NCBI GenBank assembly: GCA_026545225.1
Contig: CM048848.1
Coordinates: 15,232,853-15,296,852 of the forward strand
Source of the DNA: Cornus controversa
Taxonomy: Eukaryota; Streptophyta; Magnoliopsida; Cornales; Cornaceae
Direction: 5' to 3'
Length of the DNA stretch: 64,000 bases
Shown: piece by piece, positions 12,401 through 23,309 of the stretch
Position numbering within the stretch: the stretch's first letter is position 1
How the letters are laid out: each line of letters begins with the position of its first letter
Notes under the pieces: generated by a model
Told to the model about the DNA's origin: nothing
Databases searched by the model: none
What the model saw: only the letters and a program-made list of their open reading frames with translations
Made by a program: the position numbers and the translations under genes

Positions 12401-15400
12401 GGGAAGGAGTGAGCAACCGACTAGCTTAGTAGAGACATCCAAACCCCCTATGCACCAACTCGATGCAACCTACATGAAATGCAGCAATATCATTCCTATA
12501 CACTACATTACATATTTTTAATGCTCATAACATCGACAATATAGTGTACAAATCTTGCTCCAATATATATATATCATATCCAACATGCTTAATTTACCAT
12601 AAGTAAACACAAAGCATTTCGCGACTATATAAGTCAAACAATAACGATGAATATCACAATTCATAACAAAGCTTAAAAATAAAGTCAAATAAGCTCAAAA
12701 TCAATCCATGAGTAGGGAGTTTTCATAGTAACCAGAGAAGTACTCTTGGGTTAAATATCTATCTTCCTATCTTTACGGGTTGCTAACACGATGGTCTAAA
12801 AGAAACACTTGGCCAAGGTTGAGATCTTGCACCCCTGAGCATTTAGCTCATCTTACTTTATTCCGACCTTTTCCCAAAATCTTCAAACAACACATAGTTT
12901 CAAATAAGTGCATCATAAGCCACTTAAATCATGTTCAATATAAGTACATCATAAGCTACTTATATTAAAGCATGCATATACAATGCAACAACCTTTCTTT
13001 CACAAGAAATCATACAAATGCAAAAATGACGATATTGTCCTTTCTATGCTTTTAATTAATACATAGCGTGCAACACGTACACCTGCTATCCCAATAACTC
13101 ATACATGATTCTAAATGAATATTATGCATTTCCGAACTAGCACATAAGACATACATGCTCAAAATATAATTCTAGTGCAAGAATCACATACTTTTAACAC
13201 ATTTTAATTACCGAGATCAACAATATACACATACAATGCATATATAATTCAAAGACATCGTATAGAACTTATAAAAACCACTTTTAACACATGATTATTC
13301 CAAAAAAAGAAAGAAAGAAATCAAAACAGAATTCTCTAAGTTTTTTCTAGCATGTTAACCCACTAAAATTCACCCGAAACTCTTAAGGAATTGATGATAA
13401 GAAAGAGAGAACACCCCTACCTCGAATTCAAGTTCAAAAACCAAGAGAGCTCCAAGCCCTAGAATCTGCCATAGCCCAAAAACACTTGAAAATCTGTCGA
13501 AAATAATTTTCAATCGGTGTAGAACGTAGGCAATCCCGAGGGGAACAATTATCGTGTAAAGTCTAGAGGTCCGAATCACACTTCTAAGCCCCCAAAACTA
13601 AGATCAACCAAAAAGATGAAAGAGGGGAGAGGAAAGAGCTGGAGAATAGATCTAGAGAGAGAGAAATCTGATTTGGGTTATAACCAAGTCAACCATTTTA
13701 GGATATTTATAGAAAAAGTTTTCAAAATTGCATATTAGCTCCTCATCTCTTTAGTTTTGCTCCTCTATCCTTTTCTACTTCCATTTAATCGCAAAATGGC
13801 ACTCCCTCATTTCAACAAACTTCACTAAAGCCCCTCTAAGTTCATTCATACCTTTACGTCACTTAAGTGATCCGTAGTTATTTTTCTGAAAAACCCAAAC
13901 CATGAATAGTAACTTTTTGTAAAAATTTTGAAAAATTACCCAAACCTTGGTTCCATCCCATTATGGTCCTAAGGTACTTTAAAACCCTTTTTAGAACTTT
14001 TAAAGTAGTCCCGAAACCCACACACATAAGCATGCAATTACTATATAATCATGCTTAACAATTAATTAACCACGTATTTAAATAATAAATTTTTTTTGAG
14101 GTTTTACACTAGGTGTAGCGCATCCCTACACTGAAGTAATTCCCGCCTCGATTGACTAGCACCCTAGGCTATGAGATAAAGGGATTGGTTCCGCCTTTCC
14201 CATCAGTCTGCGGCTTTTGGGATAAATGGTTGGGCCTCCCTGCGTTAAGTAGCTGATACCAAATATTTAGGAAAAGGTTTTGATGAGTTGAGTATTCCAG
14301 TTTTGTTAACACTTACAAACACAAACTCAAATTATGAAATGTGAACCTATAATCTCTGGAAGCATGAGTGTCTCTTAGTGTTGGGATAAATTGTGATAAA
14401 CAAAAGTTCTTTTCAATTATATGGCTTTCGAATGTTGCCTGCATATGCACATATATGAACTTTGGATAATTTGCCTACCATATAGAATTCACTATTGAAC
14501 ATGAGTTGGGATTGGTGTCGGTTCACTGAAGCCAAATACATTGGTCAACATAAGAATTGGACCTCTTTTTTGAATTTGGGTGAACTTTTTATACTTGTAG
14601 GATTGAGTTGTAATAATTATTCATTAAAAATGTGTTATTTCTTTACCAAGTTTGTAGATTGTCTTTAGTTTCTTTCATGTTTACCTTATAATAATTTAAA
14701 TTTTATTTTTGTAGAAACACTTCATATGGATCTCTATCATATTATAAATGTTTTTGGTTGTTAAAACTTCATTTTTCAAAGGCATATTTATTTCTACATT
14801 TAAACAAGTTCAGGCTGAAATTTGTTCAAATTCTTGTACTCTCATGTACCCATTTATGTTTTTTTTTTTTTTTTAGGGGGGGTGCGGCTAAACATTTATT
14901 ATATAACTTAACTTTTTTTTTGGGTAAAAACTTTATGTTAAAGTGAGATTGAGGTATAACAATTATTCATTAAAATGAGTTATTGCTTTACTGAATGTAT
15001 CAATTGTCTTTAGTTTCTTTTATATTTCCCTTACAATTTTATAACAATTTAAATTTAATAGTGTAGAAACACCATTACTGCAATTCTATTTTTTGGATTC
15101 CTGTCTTGTTGCACTGTTAGTCATCATGTTAGTTGGAAAAAAAAAATTTACTCTATAATGTTCAATATGCCTCCCCTAAAATAGATTCATGATTCCGTCA
15201 TTGTTTTTATTGAGGCTATCATGCATCACTTTCAAAATACGAAGACCAATCGAGAACAATTGTAATTATATTTAATGGAAATATTATCAATCAATATTTT
15301 GGTTCTTATATTTGTCAAGTATTTATCTTTCTTATACTAATTGATTAGCTTATTATTTTTCAATGACTTTTTTTCTTTGTTTTTTGATTTGAACAATCTA

Positions 15401-18400
15401 TATTTGTCATGTTAGTTGATTTTATTTATTTTTTTATCAAATCCTGGCTTCTCTCCTCTGTCTCTGTGTGGTGTGTGGGTTTCAGGCATTTTTCTGAAGT
15501 AGAAATTCAGTTAAAGAACAAGACGTTTAATTATGTTCACAACTTCACATGTTTCAGAAGCAAAGTAACCTGAGATATGTTAGCATTTTTCGAAGTCCAA
15601 CTAACCTGAATATTGTGTCAACATCTGTCTATGTTGACAAGTCTTTTACACTTCTATTATCCATGGTTTAAGTATTGCACAATATCAAATCATGAAAGTG
15701 TATTGTAAGTGGGTCAATAAAACCAGCCATATAACTTACATGGTTTTGGTGGGGGCAGGGAGGAAAATTTATTCATTTATTATTTGAAATTTTGGCAATT
15801 ATATGTATTTCCCTCTATCTATATGAAATTACTAAAGATGTTCTCCTCCCAAACTTTCTTCAAGTTTTTGTTGCTTATCTCATTTTCGCTTTCTAAAATT
15901 GTGTGCACTTAAAGCCCTGAGAAATCAAAAGTACTTTTTTGCTGATTGTGATTTCAAGGTATTGAGCTCTCACCAATACTCTCATTTTATTTGTTGGTTC
16001 CAGCATTAAGTGGCACAACAAAGCATCTTCTGGAACAAAACCATCAAGTTCTTGGTCAAATTTCAGCTAATCTTTCTACAATGAAGGTGAACACCATGTA
16101 CCTTGATCTCAAAGAAATTCTCTGGGTTTATATTCTGTAAAAAATTAATGTGAAAATTTGTGTTGATGCAAAGGATATATTTTAGATATAGAAACATAGA
16201 AAAGGATAATGCAGTTGAGTGCTTTATTTACCATTAGTCCATTACTACTTGTACATTACTGTAGACAATTTACACAATTTTTGACATAGGCATGCATAGT
16301 GACTGATGAATCAGTATCATTATTTGATATTAATGCTCAAAGTAATTAGTTATTTTTTATTTGAAAGATTTATTTGTATCTCGTTTCTTGAAATTAGAAT
16401 TGCTAATTGTGTGGCCAACAGAGCTCATTATTTTTAAGTAAAAAAGATGCTTTTAGATTTAATTAAAATCATGTAGTTACCACTTCAAGCAATGATATCA
16501 TGTTTAAGTTCCTTTTTTTCCTTCATCTTTTCATGACTGTTGTGATAAGCACCTTGTATGCACATCGATTGACATGATAGAATGCAGTCTCAAAAGGGTA
16601 GATAATCTGACCCCTAGGAAGCACAGACACTTCTCCTAGGGTGCTGTGGTGGTATCTAACATGCAGACACGGCTAGAAGTGTCCTGAAATTTAAATATTT
16701 TATTTTCTGGTTGGACACGGCTAAGACACAACATGGACACGTTTTGGACACTTTCAGGACAAGGTGGGGTGGTTTTGTAATTATTTTTTTTAGAAGAATG
16801 AGATTCAATGCAATTTAAAATATATTATGGGTTTATTAGAAAAACAATATAAAATCTAAGAAAACTACAATAACAAACATCTTGCTTTAAGCTCCAAATT
16901 AATGATTTCATTTATGATTATATAGATAAAATGAGCAAAAAATATTATTTCTATATATTATATTATTATTTTTTGATGTATACATGTTGTGTTTTGTTGA
17001 GATTTGCCATATTGCTGTGTTTGTATCGTGTCATACTTGTGTCCGTTTCTGTGCTTCCTAGTCCGGCCCTCTTTTGACTTCGTCTAGATTCCCTTTAACA
17101 AGTAGAGGTATATATGAATTCCTGCCATTTAAGTAGCCTTTCATTGGATTTTGTGGAATTTATCTGAGTATGTGCCTGTGGATAAAGAGTTCTATTACTG
17201 TTGATTCTCAATCTCTTAAATTCTGTGTTGCCTCAAGATCATAGGAGGTATCTGATATGGGTTGTCTGGCATAACATTTTCGGCTTGTAACTAACCGATT
17301 GTCTGTTTCCAGTTTCACACTGGTTCTGAGCTACAGATAGGATAACCATTATGTGGCCCTAGTTGTTGTTTAGCAATGAGTTAAGCTTTATGAAGTCTTA
17401 ATTATTAAACTGCTCTTGCTTGAAACATTGCTTCTTCAAAGGGTTTAGTGGATATTATTACTCCTGCAGTTATTCACTTCTATTGGATTAGATTGCTCTC
17501 GCCCACTGATTGGAACAATTTAGGGTGAGTAACATCATGGTAGTTTGGTTTTTTGTTAATGAAGTTTTCATGTATTCAGCCTAGTACACGTTTTCTTTGG
17601 CTTTAAATTTTAATTTAGGGTGAGTAACATCATGGTAGTTATTTGATTTTTTGTTAATGAAGTTTTCATGTATTCAGCCTAGTACAAGTTTGCTTTGGCT
17701 TTAAATTTAAATTTTGGCATTGTACTTGGTTTTGATTGAATTTAAAATGGATAAAGGAAGCTATGGAAGAGCTTTCTGGTAAGCCTAGAAATTTACATTG
17801 AAATGCTTCTAGTTGGTGGCTAGACTGCAGAAATTTTGAACTTAAGAAAATTTTATTTGGATCTAGACATTTTGTAAGGGGAAAATGGGCATGATGGAGA
17901 CTGTCGTGGTTAATTGAACCTGACCAGATGTTCTAGTAAATTGATATGCTGCATCTTCTACCATGACAAATTGTTGAATGGTTAGGAGAAAAAAGATCTG
18001 TACTTGGCAAGTTGGTTTTAGGGCTTCATATTGTGCATGTTCCAAAACCCCTATGTGCATTATTCCTCTTTTTGAACAATGAACACCATCCACTGATTCC
18101 TTGTCCTCAAAATTTAATTTGTTGTGCAAAACTGATAATTTTTGTTTTCTGAATTTCTCTGATATAATCTTTGACAGTTTTAGTATGTGTTGTTCTATTT
18201 ACAAATTAAATCCGGAGTTCTGAAAGTTTGATTCTGGAATCTTTCTTCCTATCTGTTCAAGGTGCACTGCTTTGGCCAGGCAACCAAAACCTAGAGTCCT
18301 AGACAGCCTGGTGGTCTGTTGTTGGGCTGGCAATGTCAAGGCACTAGTTATACCTCCATGCCTGCACATCATAATATGTTTAGATAAGAAAGTCTCTTTT

Positions 18401-20372
18401 TGTTTAATTAATTAATTTATATCTCCATTAAGAAATTGATGGGCCTCTAGACAAAGTATCCCCCTCCCTTCATCCCTTTCCTTCACCCTTACCCCTCCAA
18501 ACAATGAAAACTCCATCCATCCGTCCCCTTTTCCTTTCCTTCTTTCCTTTCTGCCACTATTTTCTCTTATAAATGGACCACAAGGAGTGAGTGAATTGCA
18601 CCAATCTGGAACTTAAGCAAGTTGGATCAATTCAAAGTTGGTTAATGCTCATCAAGCTTTTGCATGTTAAATATATTTTGACAAGTTATTAATGGAGATG
18701 GACATATAACTCGGACGCATGAGCCGCATGTGATTTGCCTCTAATTTTGGAGAAGGGGCAAGGATAGAGAAAATTAGGGATTTGATAAATCATGGTTAAA
18801 TTTTTATTATTTTGGTAATGCTTAATTTTTAGGGTTATTTTTTTATTCTCTAATTTTAGCGCTTCTTAGGGTTTGGTTCTGATTTTGCCTAGGAAAAGGC
18901 TCTTATGTGATTAAATTAGGCAGACTTTGATATTGAGATTATTTTGAGTTTCAAAAATCCTCTCCGTTCATCCCCTCTTTCTCTCTTGTTCTTGCTTTCT
19001 CTTCCCTTTCCATCTATCTAGCCTTTCTATTCATCTATTTCCTATCCCCTTCTGTCTTCTCACTACCTTCGTCTAGCCTTATCTCATCTTCTGGCCTCTC
19101 GTCCGTTTCTTCTAACTGTACCACTATTGGTATCAGAACACTATTCGATCCTGCATCAGTTGGTATCAGTCCTCTCATCCCTTTCGTCTAACTGTACCAC
19201 TATTGGTATCAGAACACTATTCGATCCTGCATCAGTTGGTATCAGTTTGGTAAAGCACTGTTGGCTCATCATGAATTGGTATCAGTCTATCAAAACACTT
19301 TCTAGTTCTGCATCAACTTTGCATACACTTTTGAATCAGAAGCATCAAGCAAGCATGGTGACTATTTGAAACAAATTTTAGAGAACACATTTTTAAGCTG
19401 TGTATTTGATCTCATCTGTACTTCTTTAATGCTTAAACTTACATGATTTATTTATAACATCTTGTTATTGTGCCTCATGGGATCCTGAAACAATGTGAAT
19501 GTGCTTAACAGCGTAGAATTGGAGAACAAATTCATTTCATCCTTTTGTCTTTTTATAAACTATTTATTTCTTCACTTTTTTCTTCTTTTGCCTTTTTTTT
19601 CCCCTACTCCTTTATGCTGATCTTGAACAATTTACCACATATTTTTCCACACAATATGTGAATGGGGTTCTCTCTGTATCGTTTAATTCTGAGCAGCCTT
19701 GGTTTGTTGCTGACATTTACTTTTCACACGTTGTCAAACAGTTAGAGGATAATATTGAACTCTTCTATCACACGAGGAACAACATAGCTGTCATCCTAAA
19801 TGAGTATGTGAATTTCCTCAGTTATTTTAATTTGATGGTTCTAATCAGGTTCATATTTGAGTTTCATGTTGCTAATAGTTTCTCTTGTGTAAATGCTTGT
19901 TGATTTTAGCAGCATGAGGGATATGCCTGGCATAATGAGTCACATGCCACCACTGCCTGTATCAATAAATGAGGAACTTGCAAATAGTATTTTTCCTAAT
20001 ACAAATCAGGTAATCTCATGCATAGTCACTGTTTTTGCACATCTGTGTAGGTAGGGGATCCTTACTCCTTGTTCATTAAAAGAATCACTGAGATCTTCAC
20101 AGGAGATCTTATTCTCTGTATGACATTCTTTCTCACTAAGGATTCTTGGTGTCATTTGTTATTTTTGAGGGCCAAATATTTATAATGCAATTCATGATCA
20201 TATGATATTAACTTCCTTTCACTGCCTGTCAATCCAATGCCCACTATCATACACCGGACCACCCAAATTGTCTTCTGATCCTTCATTACCTCTTAGTAAA
20301 ATGTGCTCTATCATGCAGAAATTGGTCTAAATTGTCCTCCTGTTCCAATAGTTAGTATCCTGTGTGAGAAAA

Positions 20373-20425
<53 letters not shown>

Positions 20426-22041
20426 ATAAGTAAATATCATTGAAAGAGCACTCAAAAGGGGAGTGCGTCCCTAAACAACTGCACAAAATCCAAAAGAAAT
20501 GCTAAACCTTTAGACTATCGTCACTATCCACAAAATCAACTAACTCCCCCATAGATTTACAATTGTTCCCATATACCCAAAAAACAGAACGAACTAAGAA
20601 TATAGAAGTCTCCCAAATAGGAGCCTCCACACCGTCGAAGCATCTCCTATTTCTCTCCCTTCAAAGACCCCACCAAAGGCAAAGGGGAGCGACCCTCTTA
20701 GCCTCTTTAGCATGAGCCCCTACTCTGAATGCTCGCCACACTTCAAGTATAGGATTTCATTCCATATCCATACACAAGTAAACATCTTACTTATAATTTG
20801 TCCTGGTTTTTAGCTATAAATGTGCTGGGCTTGTCATTTCTACTCTTTTGTGTCCAAGGACAGAGAGGTTATGAGATGACTTTTTTTCTTTGGTTTTATT
20901 TATTTATTTCTGGAAGTGTGTTTTCCCCCTTGTGCCAAAATTTGAATCTGGTTTCTTTTAACATATTAAGTCGATGGAATACTGAAAAGAGGAACTCAAC
21001 ATATTTGTTTGCTATTTATACGTCTCCTTTCTCATGTATAATTGAAAGGGTTTTTCATCACTGCATATTTTGTTTTAAAAATAGTGAAAAATCCAGTAGT
21101 TATTAAATTCTGATTCAGTTGGTGGTTTGATTCTATTTGATAATCAAATGATTGGCTTATAAGCTTGGTACGTTTTTTATATTTTGGTAAGAGTATGTAC
21201 TGCTATGATTAGCTGGAGCCGGAGCTGGAGCTGGAGCCTTTAGGAATCCCTCCTTGAATTAAATCCTGGGGGACGCAATTTGTTACTGCCTGTTTTTTTT
21301 TTTCGGTTTTTGATGGAAAAATTCATTGTGTTTGCAACTTTTGCAAAAAAGAAAGTCCTTTGCGGATATATATCTATTTTTAGAAGTCCTTCAGTTTCTG
21401 TCGATGAATACGTGGTTATCAAACTATGATAACAAGACTGTCTAAGGTGTTTCCTTGGCTATACTTTTCTTTGATGTTTTTACTCCCCAGTTCCCTCGTT
21501 AAGATTGCATTCCCTATGTTTTCTTCTGGACCTTCTTGTCCTTAAACACCGTGTGTTTTTAGTTTTAAAGCATATCTTCATTTGGTTTTAGGGTAATCAA
21601 TGAAAAACTCTCGGTATGAAATGACATGCACCATGGACTAGCTAAGTTCATTTGTAACCAATCCATATATATAGATTCAACTATGATGTAAGGCTCTGGT
21701 GGAAAACTTGCATATTTCGACTTCCTACATTGAACCATATGTTAATCTGTCATTTTAACTGGTAAACAAACTGATTTAGGGGGCATCTTCATTCATTTCA
21801 AAAACAATGTCCACATCTTGTCTTTTCCTATAAATATAATTCTAGTTGGTAGTTATTGCACCTATGAAGTGACCGGTTTTTTCCTTTTCTTCTTGAACTC
21901 ATTTATGAGGGTAATGTAGTAACATGCCATTGATTAAAAATCGATACATGTACACTTGATAACTTCTCTTTTCTCTCTGTCCAGATAATGATGTTTGCCT
22001 CATCAAGTGGGATTCATCTGAAGCAGGAGCCAGGATGTTGA
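3483..22041 (+). CDS. DUF3755-family nuclear protein with Myb/SANT-like domain (8 coding exons)
   Basis: Join 3483-3808, 4499-4598, 9074-9130, 9874-9982, 16004-16086, 19742-19803, 19913-20009, 21985-22041: 891 nt, 296 aa, every junction GT-AG and in phase. Residues about 93-142 form a Myb/SANT-like fold: Trp95, then an EEQ..LEEGL helix, then KIAATLRDKT and VRDVALRCRW with Trp140. A basic stretch (RKRRK, 143-147) follows, likely nuclear localisation. The C-terminal half carries the family-typical HLLEQN, NIELFYHTRNNI and MPPLPVSINEEL blocks and ends HLKQEPGC. The family is plant-specific; Arabidopsis AT3G07565 is the relative I recognise, labelled 'histone H2A deubiquitinase (DUF3755)', a name not supported by any protease domain here. 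The ATG at 3483 was chosen because it opens the conserved N terminus (MAA.SNTGFH). No frame damage is seen, so the gene looks functional despite 18.6 kb of mostly transposon-filled intron. The chromatin role is inferred. Confidence 0.9.
4499..4598 (+). CDS. DUF3755 gene, coding exon 2
   Basis: TTTGTAG|A opens the exon and ATGATG|GTGAGA closes it. It encodes the rest of the SANT-like domain (YAEEPSIMRYVKIAA to CRWMM), completing Lys109. Confidence 0.9.
5570..5694 (+). mobile_element. RTE-like LINE ORF2 3' fragment in intron
   Basis: Reading frames with RWMI, RERRLR and YGH, plus the nucleotide order, match the end of the LINE at 24416-24600. The fragment stops at GGACAT where the solo LTR starts, as if interrupted by it. 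It is heavily mutated and non-coding. Confidence 0.5.
5695..6028 (+). mobile_element. Solo LTR-like repeat, copy 1
   Basis: Starts TGTTATGACA and ends GACAACA. It shares most of its length with the copy at 7531-7901 (CACACAGAACACAAGAA, GTTCGGCGA, GGGTCCAA.ACCCGCAAGA) but lacks about 60 bp near the end. The 'aacacaagatttacgtggttcggc' type of word is common in plant LTRs. Flanks GACAT and ATGAT do not match, so no target duplication is claimed. Confidence 0.55.
6427..6483. repeat. Microsatellite (TC)n(TA)n
   Basis: A run of CT dinucleotides with one interruption, followed by TA dinucleotides, in the intron between coding exons 2 and 3. Confidence 0.9.
6739..8292. mobile_element. Non-autonomous MULE-type element with terminal inverted repeats
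   Basis: Left end GGGTAAATTATACTGACTTC and right end (reverse complement) GGGTAAAACACACTGATCTC are inverted repeats that stay similar for about 45 bp. Flanks AATTTATTA (6730-6738) and AATCTATTA (8293-8301) form a 9-bp target duplication with one change, the length expected of Mutator-like elements. No transposase was found. It contains the solo LTR at 7531-7901 and a second TIR-like block near 6795-6835. Confidence 0.7.
7531..7901 (+). mobile_element. Solo LTR, copy 2, nested in the MULE-type element
   Basis: 371 bp, starting TGTTACGACA and ending CACAACACAACA (TGTT...AACA), flanked on both sides by ATATA (7526-7530, 7902-7906), a 5-bp target duplication. The surrounding AT-rich sequence makes a chance match possible. 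It is the same family as 5695-6028. No internal region, so a solo LTR. Confidence 0.65.
9074..9130 (+). CDS. DUF3755 gene, coding exon 3
   Basis: TTTTACAG|AGAAAG to AGGAAG|GTATGC, 19 codons, all basic: RKRRKHEDQNVVKKVKDRK. Likely a nuclear localisation signal. Confidence 0.88.
9874..9982 (+). CDS. DUF3755 gene, coding exon 4
   Basis: TTCTCTAG|GATAAA to TGTGAAG|GTTAGT. Encodes DKLAESSSN ... DQSEHMPCE (residues 162-197) and the first base of the next codon; a low-complexity linker. Confidence 0.88.
11470..11624 (+). mobile_element. RTE-like LINE 3' end, left part (continues at 14249)
   Basis: The GGGTAATTATAGGGAAGGGG and GATGGCCTTAAGTAGA words match the LINE 3' fragment at 63690-63800. The 3' end (TATGTAGCTGATACCAAATA type) resumes at 14249-14300 once the nested TRIM is removed. 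Confidence 0.55.
11780..11791 (+). other. TRIM primer-binding site (initiator tRNA-Met)
   Basis: TGGTATCAGAGC, one base after the first TRIM LTR, complementary to the 3' end of plant initiator tRNA-Met. Confidence 0.8.
11851..14108 (-). mobile_element. Solo LTR of the long chromovirus-type LTR family
   Basis: 2258 bp; on the + strand it runs TGTCACGCTCC ... GAGGTTTTACA, i.e. TGTAAAACCTC ... GCGTGACA on the - strand. Flanks CTACG (11846-11850) and CTAGG (14109-14113) are a 5-bp target duplication with one change, inside TRIM LTR 2. Its outer 101 bp are a duplicate of the LTR end including a PBS-like GATACCAA word, as in the LTRs at 24612 and 27169. Shared blocks such as GGGTTGCTAAC and GTCTTGCACC tie it to 27169-29678. 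ORFs inside are spurious. Confidence 0.75.
14249..14300 (+). mobile_element. RTE-like LINE 3' end, right part
   Basis: GTAGCTGATACCAAATATTT corresponds to the GTAGCCGACCCCAA... 3' terminus typical of this LINE type. It continues 11470-11624 after removal of the TRIM; the first five bases are the TRIM target duplication. Confidence 0.5.
14606..15071 (+). repeat. Pair of direct repeats of about 115 bp
   Basis: 14606-14718 and 14956-15071 share ATTATTCATTAAAA, TTGTCTTTAGTTTCTTT and GTAGAAACAC in the same order, with about 240 bp between them. This may be an old duplication or a remnant LTR pair; no termini or PBS were identified. Confidence 0.5.
16004..16086 (+). CDS. DUF3755 gene, coding exon 5
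   Basis: GGTTCCAG|CATTAAG to ACAATGAAG|GTGAAC. Encodes A-LSGTTKHLLEQNHQVLGQ ... STMK, the conserved HLLEQN block, probably helical. Confidence 0.9.
16614..17061. mobile_element. MITE-like element with CTAGGAAGCACAGA inverted ends
   Basis: Left end CTAGGAAGCACAGACAC and right end (reverse complement) CTAGGAAGCACAGAAACGG. The inside is rich in GACACG/GTGTCC words. About 450 bp, non-coding. No convincing target duplication was found, so the superfamily (hAT is likeliest) is left open. Confidence 0.55.
17518..17713. repeat. Tandem duplication, period 95 bp
   Basis: TAGGGTGAGTAACATCATGG starts both copies (17521 and 17616), and CATGTATTCAGCCTAGTACA recurs in each. Only a few substitutions separate them, so the event is fairly recent. 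Intronic. Confidence 0.9.
19112..19290. repeat. 76-bp tandem duplication with five TTGGTATCAG words
   Basis: CTAACTGTACCACTATTGG starts copies at 19112 and 19188. TTGGTATCAG recurs at about 19127, 19161, 19203, 19237 and 19276. The word matches the start of an initiator-Met PBS, so this may be a leftover retroelement leader. Confidence 0.7.
19742..19803 (+). CDS. DUF3755 gene, coding exon 6
   Basis: GTCAAACAG|TTAGAG to CTAAATGA|GTATGT. Encodes LEDNIELFYHTRNNIAVILN plus two bases of Asp246. Confidence 0.9.
19913..20009 (+). CDS. DUF3755 gene, coding exon 7
   Basis: TTTTAGCAG|CATGAGG to AAATCAG|GTAATC. Completes Asp246 and encodes MRDMPGIMSHMPPLPVS ... FPNTNQ, the most conserved C-terminal block. 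Confidence 0.9.
20366..20420. repeat. Microsatellite A(n)(TA)n
   Basis: A short poly-A run followed by a long TA run, directly beside the 3' side of the L1 fragment. It may have grown from that element's tail. Confidence 0.9.
20421..20745 (-). mobile_element. L1-type LINE ORF2 3' fragment
   Basis: The - strand translates, with stops, to SVWRAFRVGAHAKEAKR, PLCLWWGL and RERNRRCFDGVE, the C-terminal zinc-binding RT tail of plant L1 elements. The 3' end faces the TA microsatellite. 5'-truncated and dead. Confidence 0.65.
21985..22041 (+). CDS. DUF3755 gene, last coding exon
   Basis: TCTGTCCAG|ATAATGATG, 18 codons (IMMFASSSGIHLKQEPGC) and TGA. The IHLKQEP ending is characteristic of the family. 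Confidence 0.9.
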   Translation: MMMFASSSGIHLKQEPGC

Positions 22042-22450
22042 TGGAAAATTATTGAGGTTGAGTTTGCCTTTATCTGGTCTGTGTAAGTACAAAAAAAATT
22101 CTGCTGTAAATGCGTAAGAAGCTGGTAGGAGCTCTTTCTTCCTTTTGTGTACAAACATACTCATCAGACATGTTGGATCCCACGATAAGAAACTTGTAGA
22201 GATCTTATTTTTGGAAGCTGAAAGGTTGACATCACCAGATAGCGAATCCAAGCACCAGTTAATAATAATGCACAGAACCATTTTCTCTTGGACTCTAGAG
22301 AGTCTCCCTCTAATCTGATCATCTCTTTTAAGCTTAAATGTTGAGTTACAGTTTTATGTGTATAAATTTATGACACAAGAAACCTTGGGAGTGGATCTTT
22401 GTTTGGCTCTTGTTAGAATGTTATGGTATCTTTGCTTTTGTTATTCTCTC
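22042..22450 (+). other. Probable 3'-UTR of the DUF3755 gene
   Basis: Non-coding DNA after the stop. No clear AATAAA or T-rich end fixes the polyadenylation site, so the right limit is a guess. Confidence 0.3.
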
Positions 22451-23309
22451 ATTGCATACATGATACATATAGCTGATAAGAATGGTTTCTTAGAATTTTG
22501 GATGTGGATTTTTCTTAGAATTCGGTCATTTTAATTTGCATCAATCATTTCTTTGTAGGGTAAAGCCCCCTATATATAGAAAATGTGCAAGAAACACTCA
22601 TGCTATTTACTATGTGCATATAAATCTCTATTATTTCAAAATTCAGAGCAAATTTGCCCTATTGGAAATTGATGATGTCAAACTTTTTTGAAAGTCCAAA
22701 AGTAGCCCTTTTGTCATTTCACGTTTTGGCTATTTATTATTATTTATTTATAAAGTAAGGGTACTATAGTCATTTCATTGTTCAAATTCTAGGAAAGATG
22801 ATTAATATTTTCATGCTTGAGCAGTAAATGATAAACTGTTGAACCCTTTAGCTTGACAGTGGTTGATAAAGGCGAAGCTTATGCAAATTAGTTTCTACTT
22901 TCACCAATTTTTAAGGCCATTTCAGTCTCTATTTCAAACCATTACTTAATGGATTTTCCCCAAGGGACCTGCCCACATTTTGAAGCTTTATATCTGAGAA
23001 CCAATTTTTTTAGACGTTGGAAGAAACAAAAAGGTCTTACATGAGTAGAAACATCATTTTTTTAATTTCTTTTTTTTTAACAATTCAGAACAAGATATTA
23101 TGGGCAAAAGAAGTCCGGGAAAATCAAAAGGAATTGGACCATTATTTAAATAAATTTGGTGATGGAATATTTAACTCCAAAAAGTTGTAAAAATAAAACA
23201 GGAATGTTATAAAGTTAAGAAAGTAGTAAGTGATGTGAAACATAGAGCATATGCTAAATGAAAATAATATAAGAACTCTAGGCTGAAAAGAATATGCTAG
23301 AAATAACAT
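22451..23309. other. Intergenic DNA, nothing recognised
   Basis: AT-rich, with no ORF of interest and no element ends that I could pair. GGGTAAAGCCCC near 22559 looks like an element end but no partner was found. Confidence 0.4.

Larger units (their letters stand above)
11625..14248 (+). mobile_element. Complete TRIM retrotransposon, its second LTR interrupted by a solo LTR
   Basis: LTR 1 is 11625-11778 (TGATGCAGGAG ... CCTGCATTAA, 154 bp). One base later lies TGGTATCAGAGC (11780-11791), the initiator-Met tRNA primer-binding site. About 40 bp on, LTR 2 starts at 11831, is interrupted at 11850, and resumes at 14109 to end at 14248 (155 bp without the insertion). GTAGC flanks the whole element (11620-11624, 14249-14253). 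Total without the insertion is about 360 bp, with no coding capacity, as expected of a TRIM. It is not the 5S-bearing Cassandra type. Confidence 0.8.

Noticed and set aside
16605-17070. 8-bp target duplication for the MITE-like element
   Set aside because: CTGACCCC and GTCCGGCC differ at most positions, so the superfamily stays open.
22559-23030. Possible MITE starting GGGTAAAGCCCC
   Set aside because: No matching inverted end or target duplication was found on the right.
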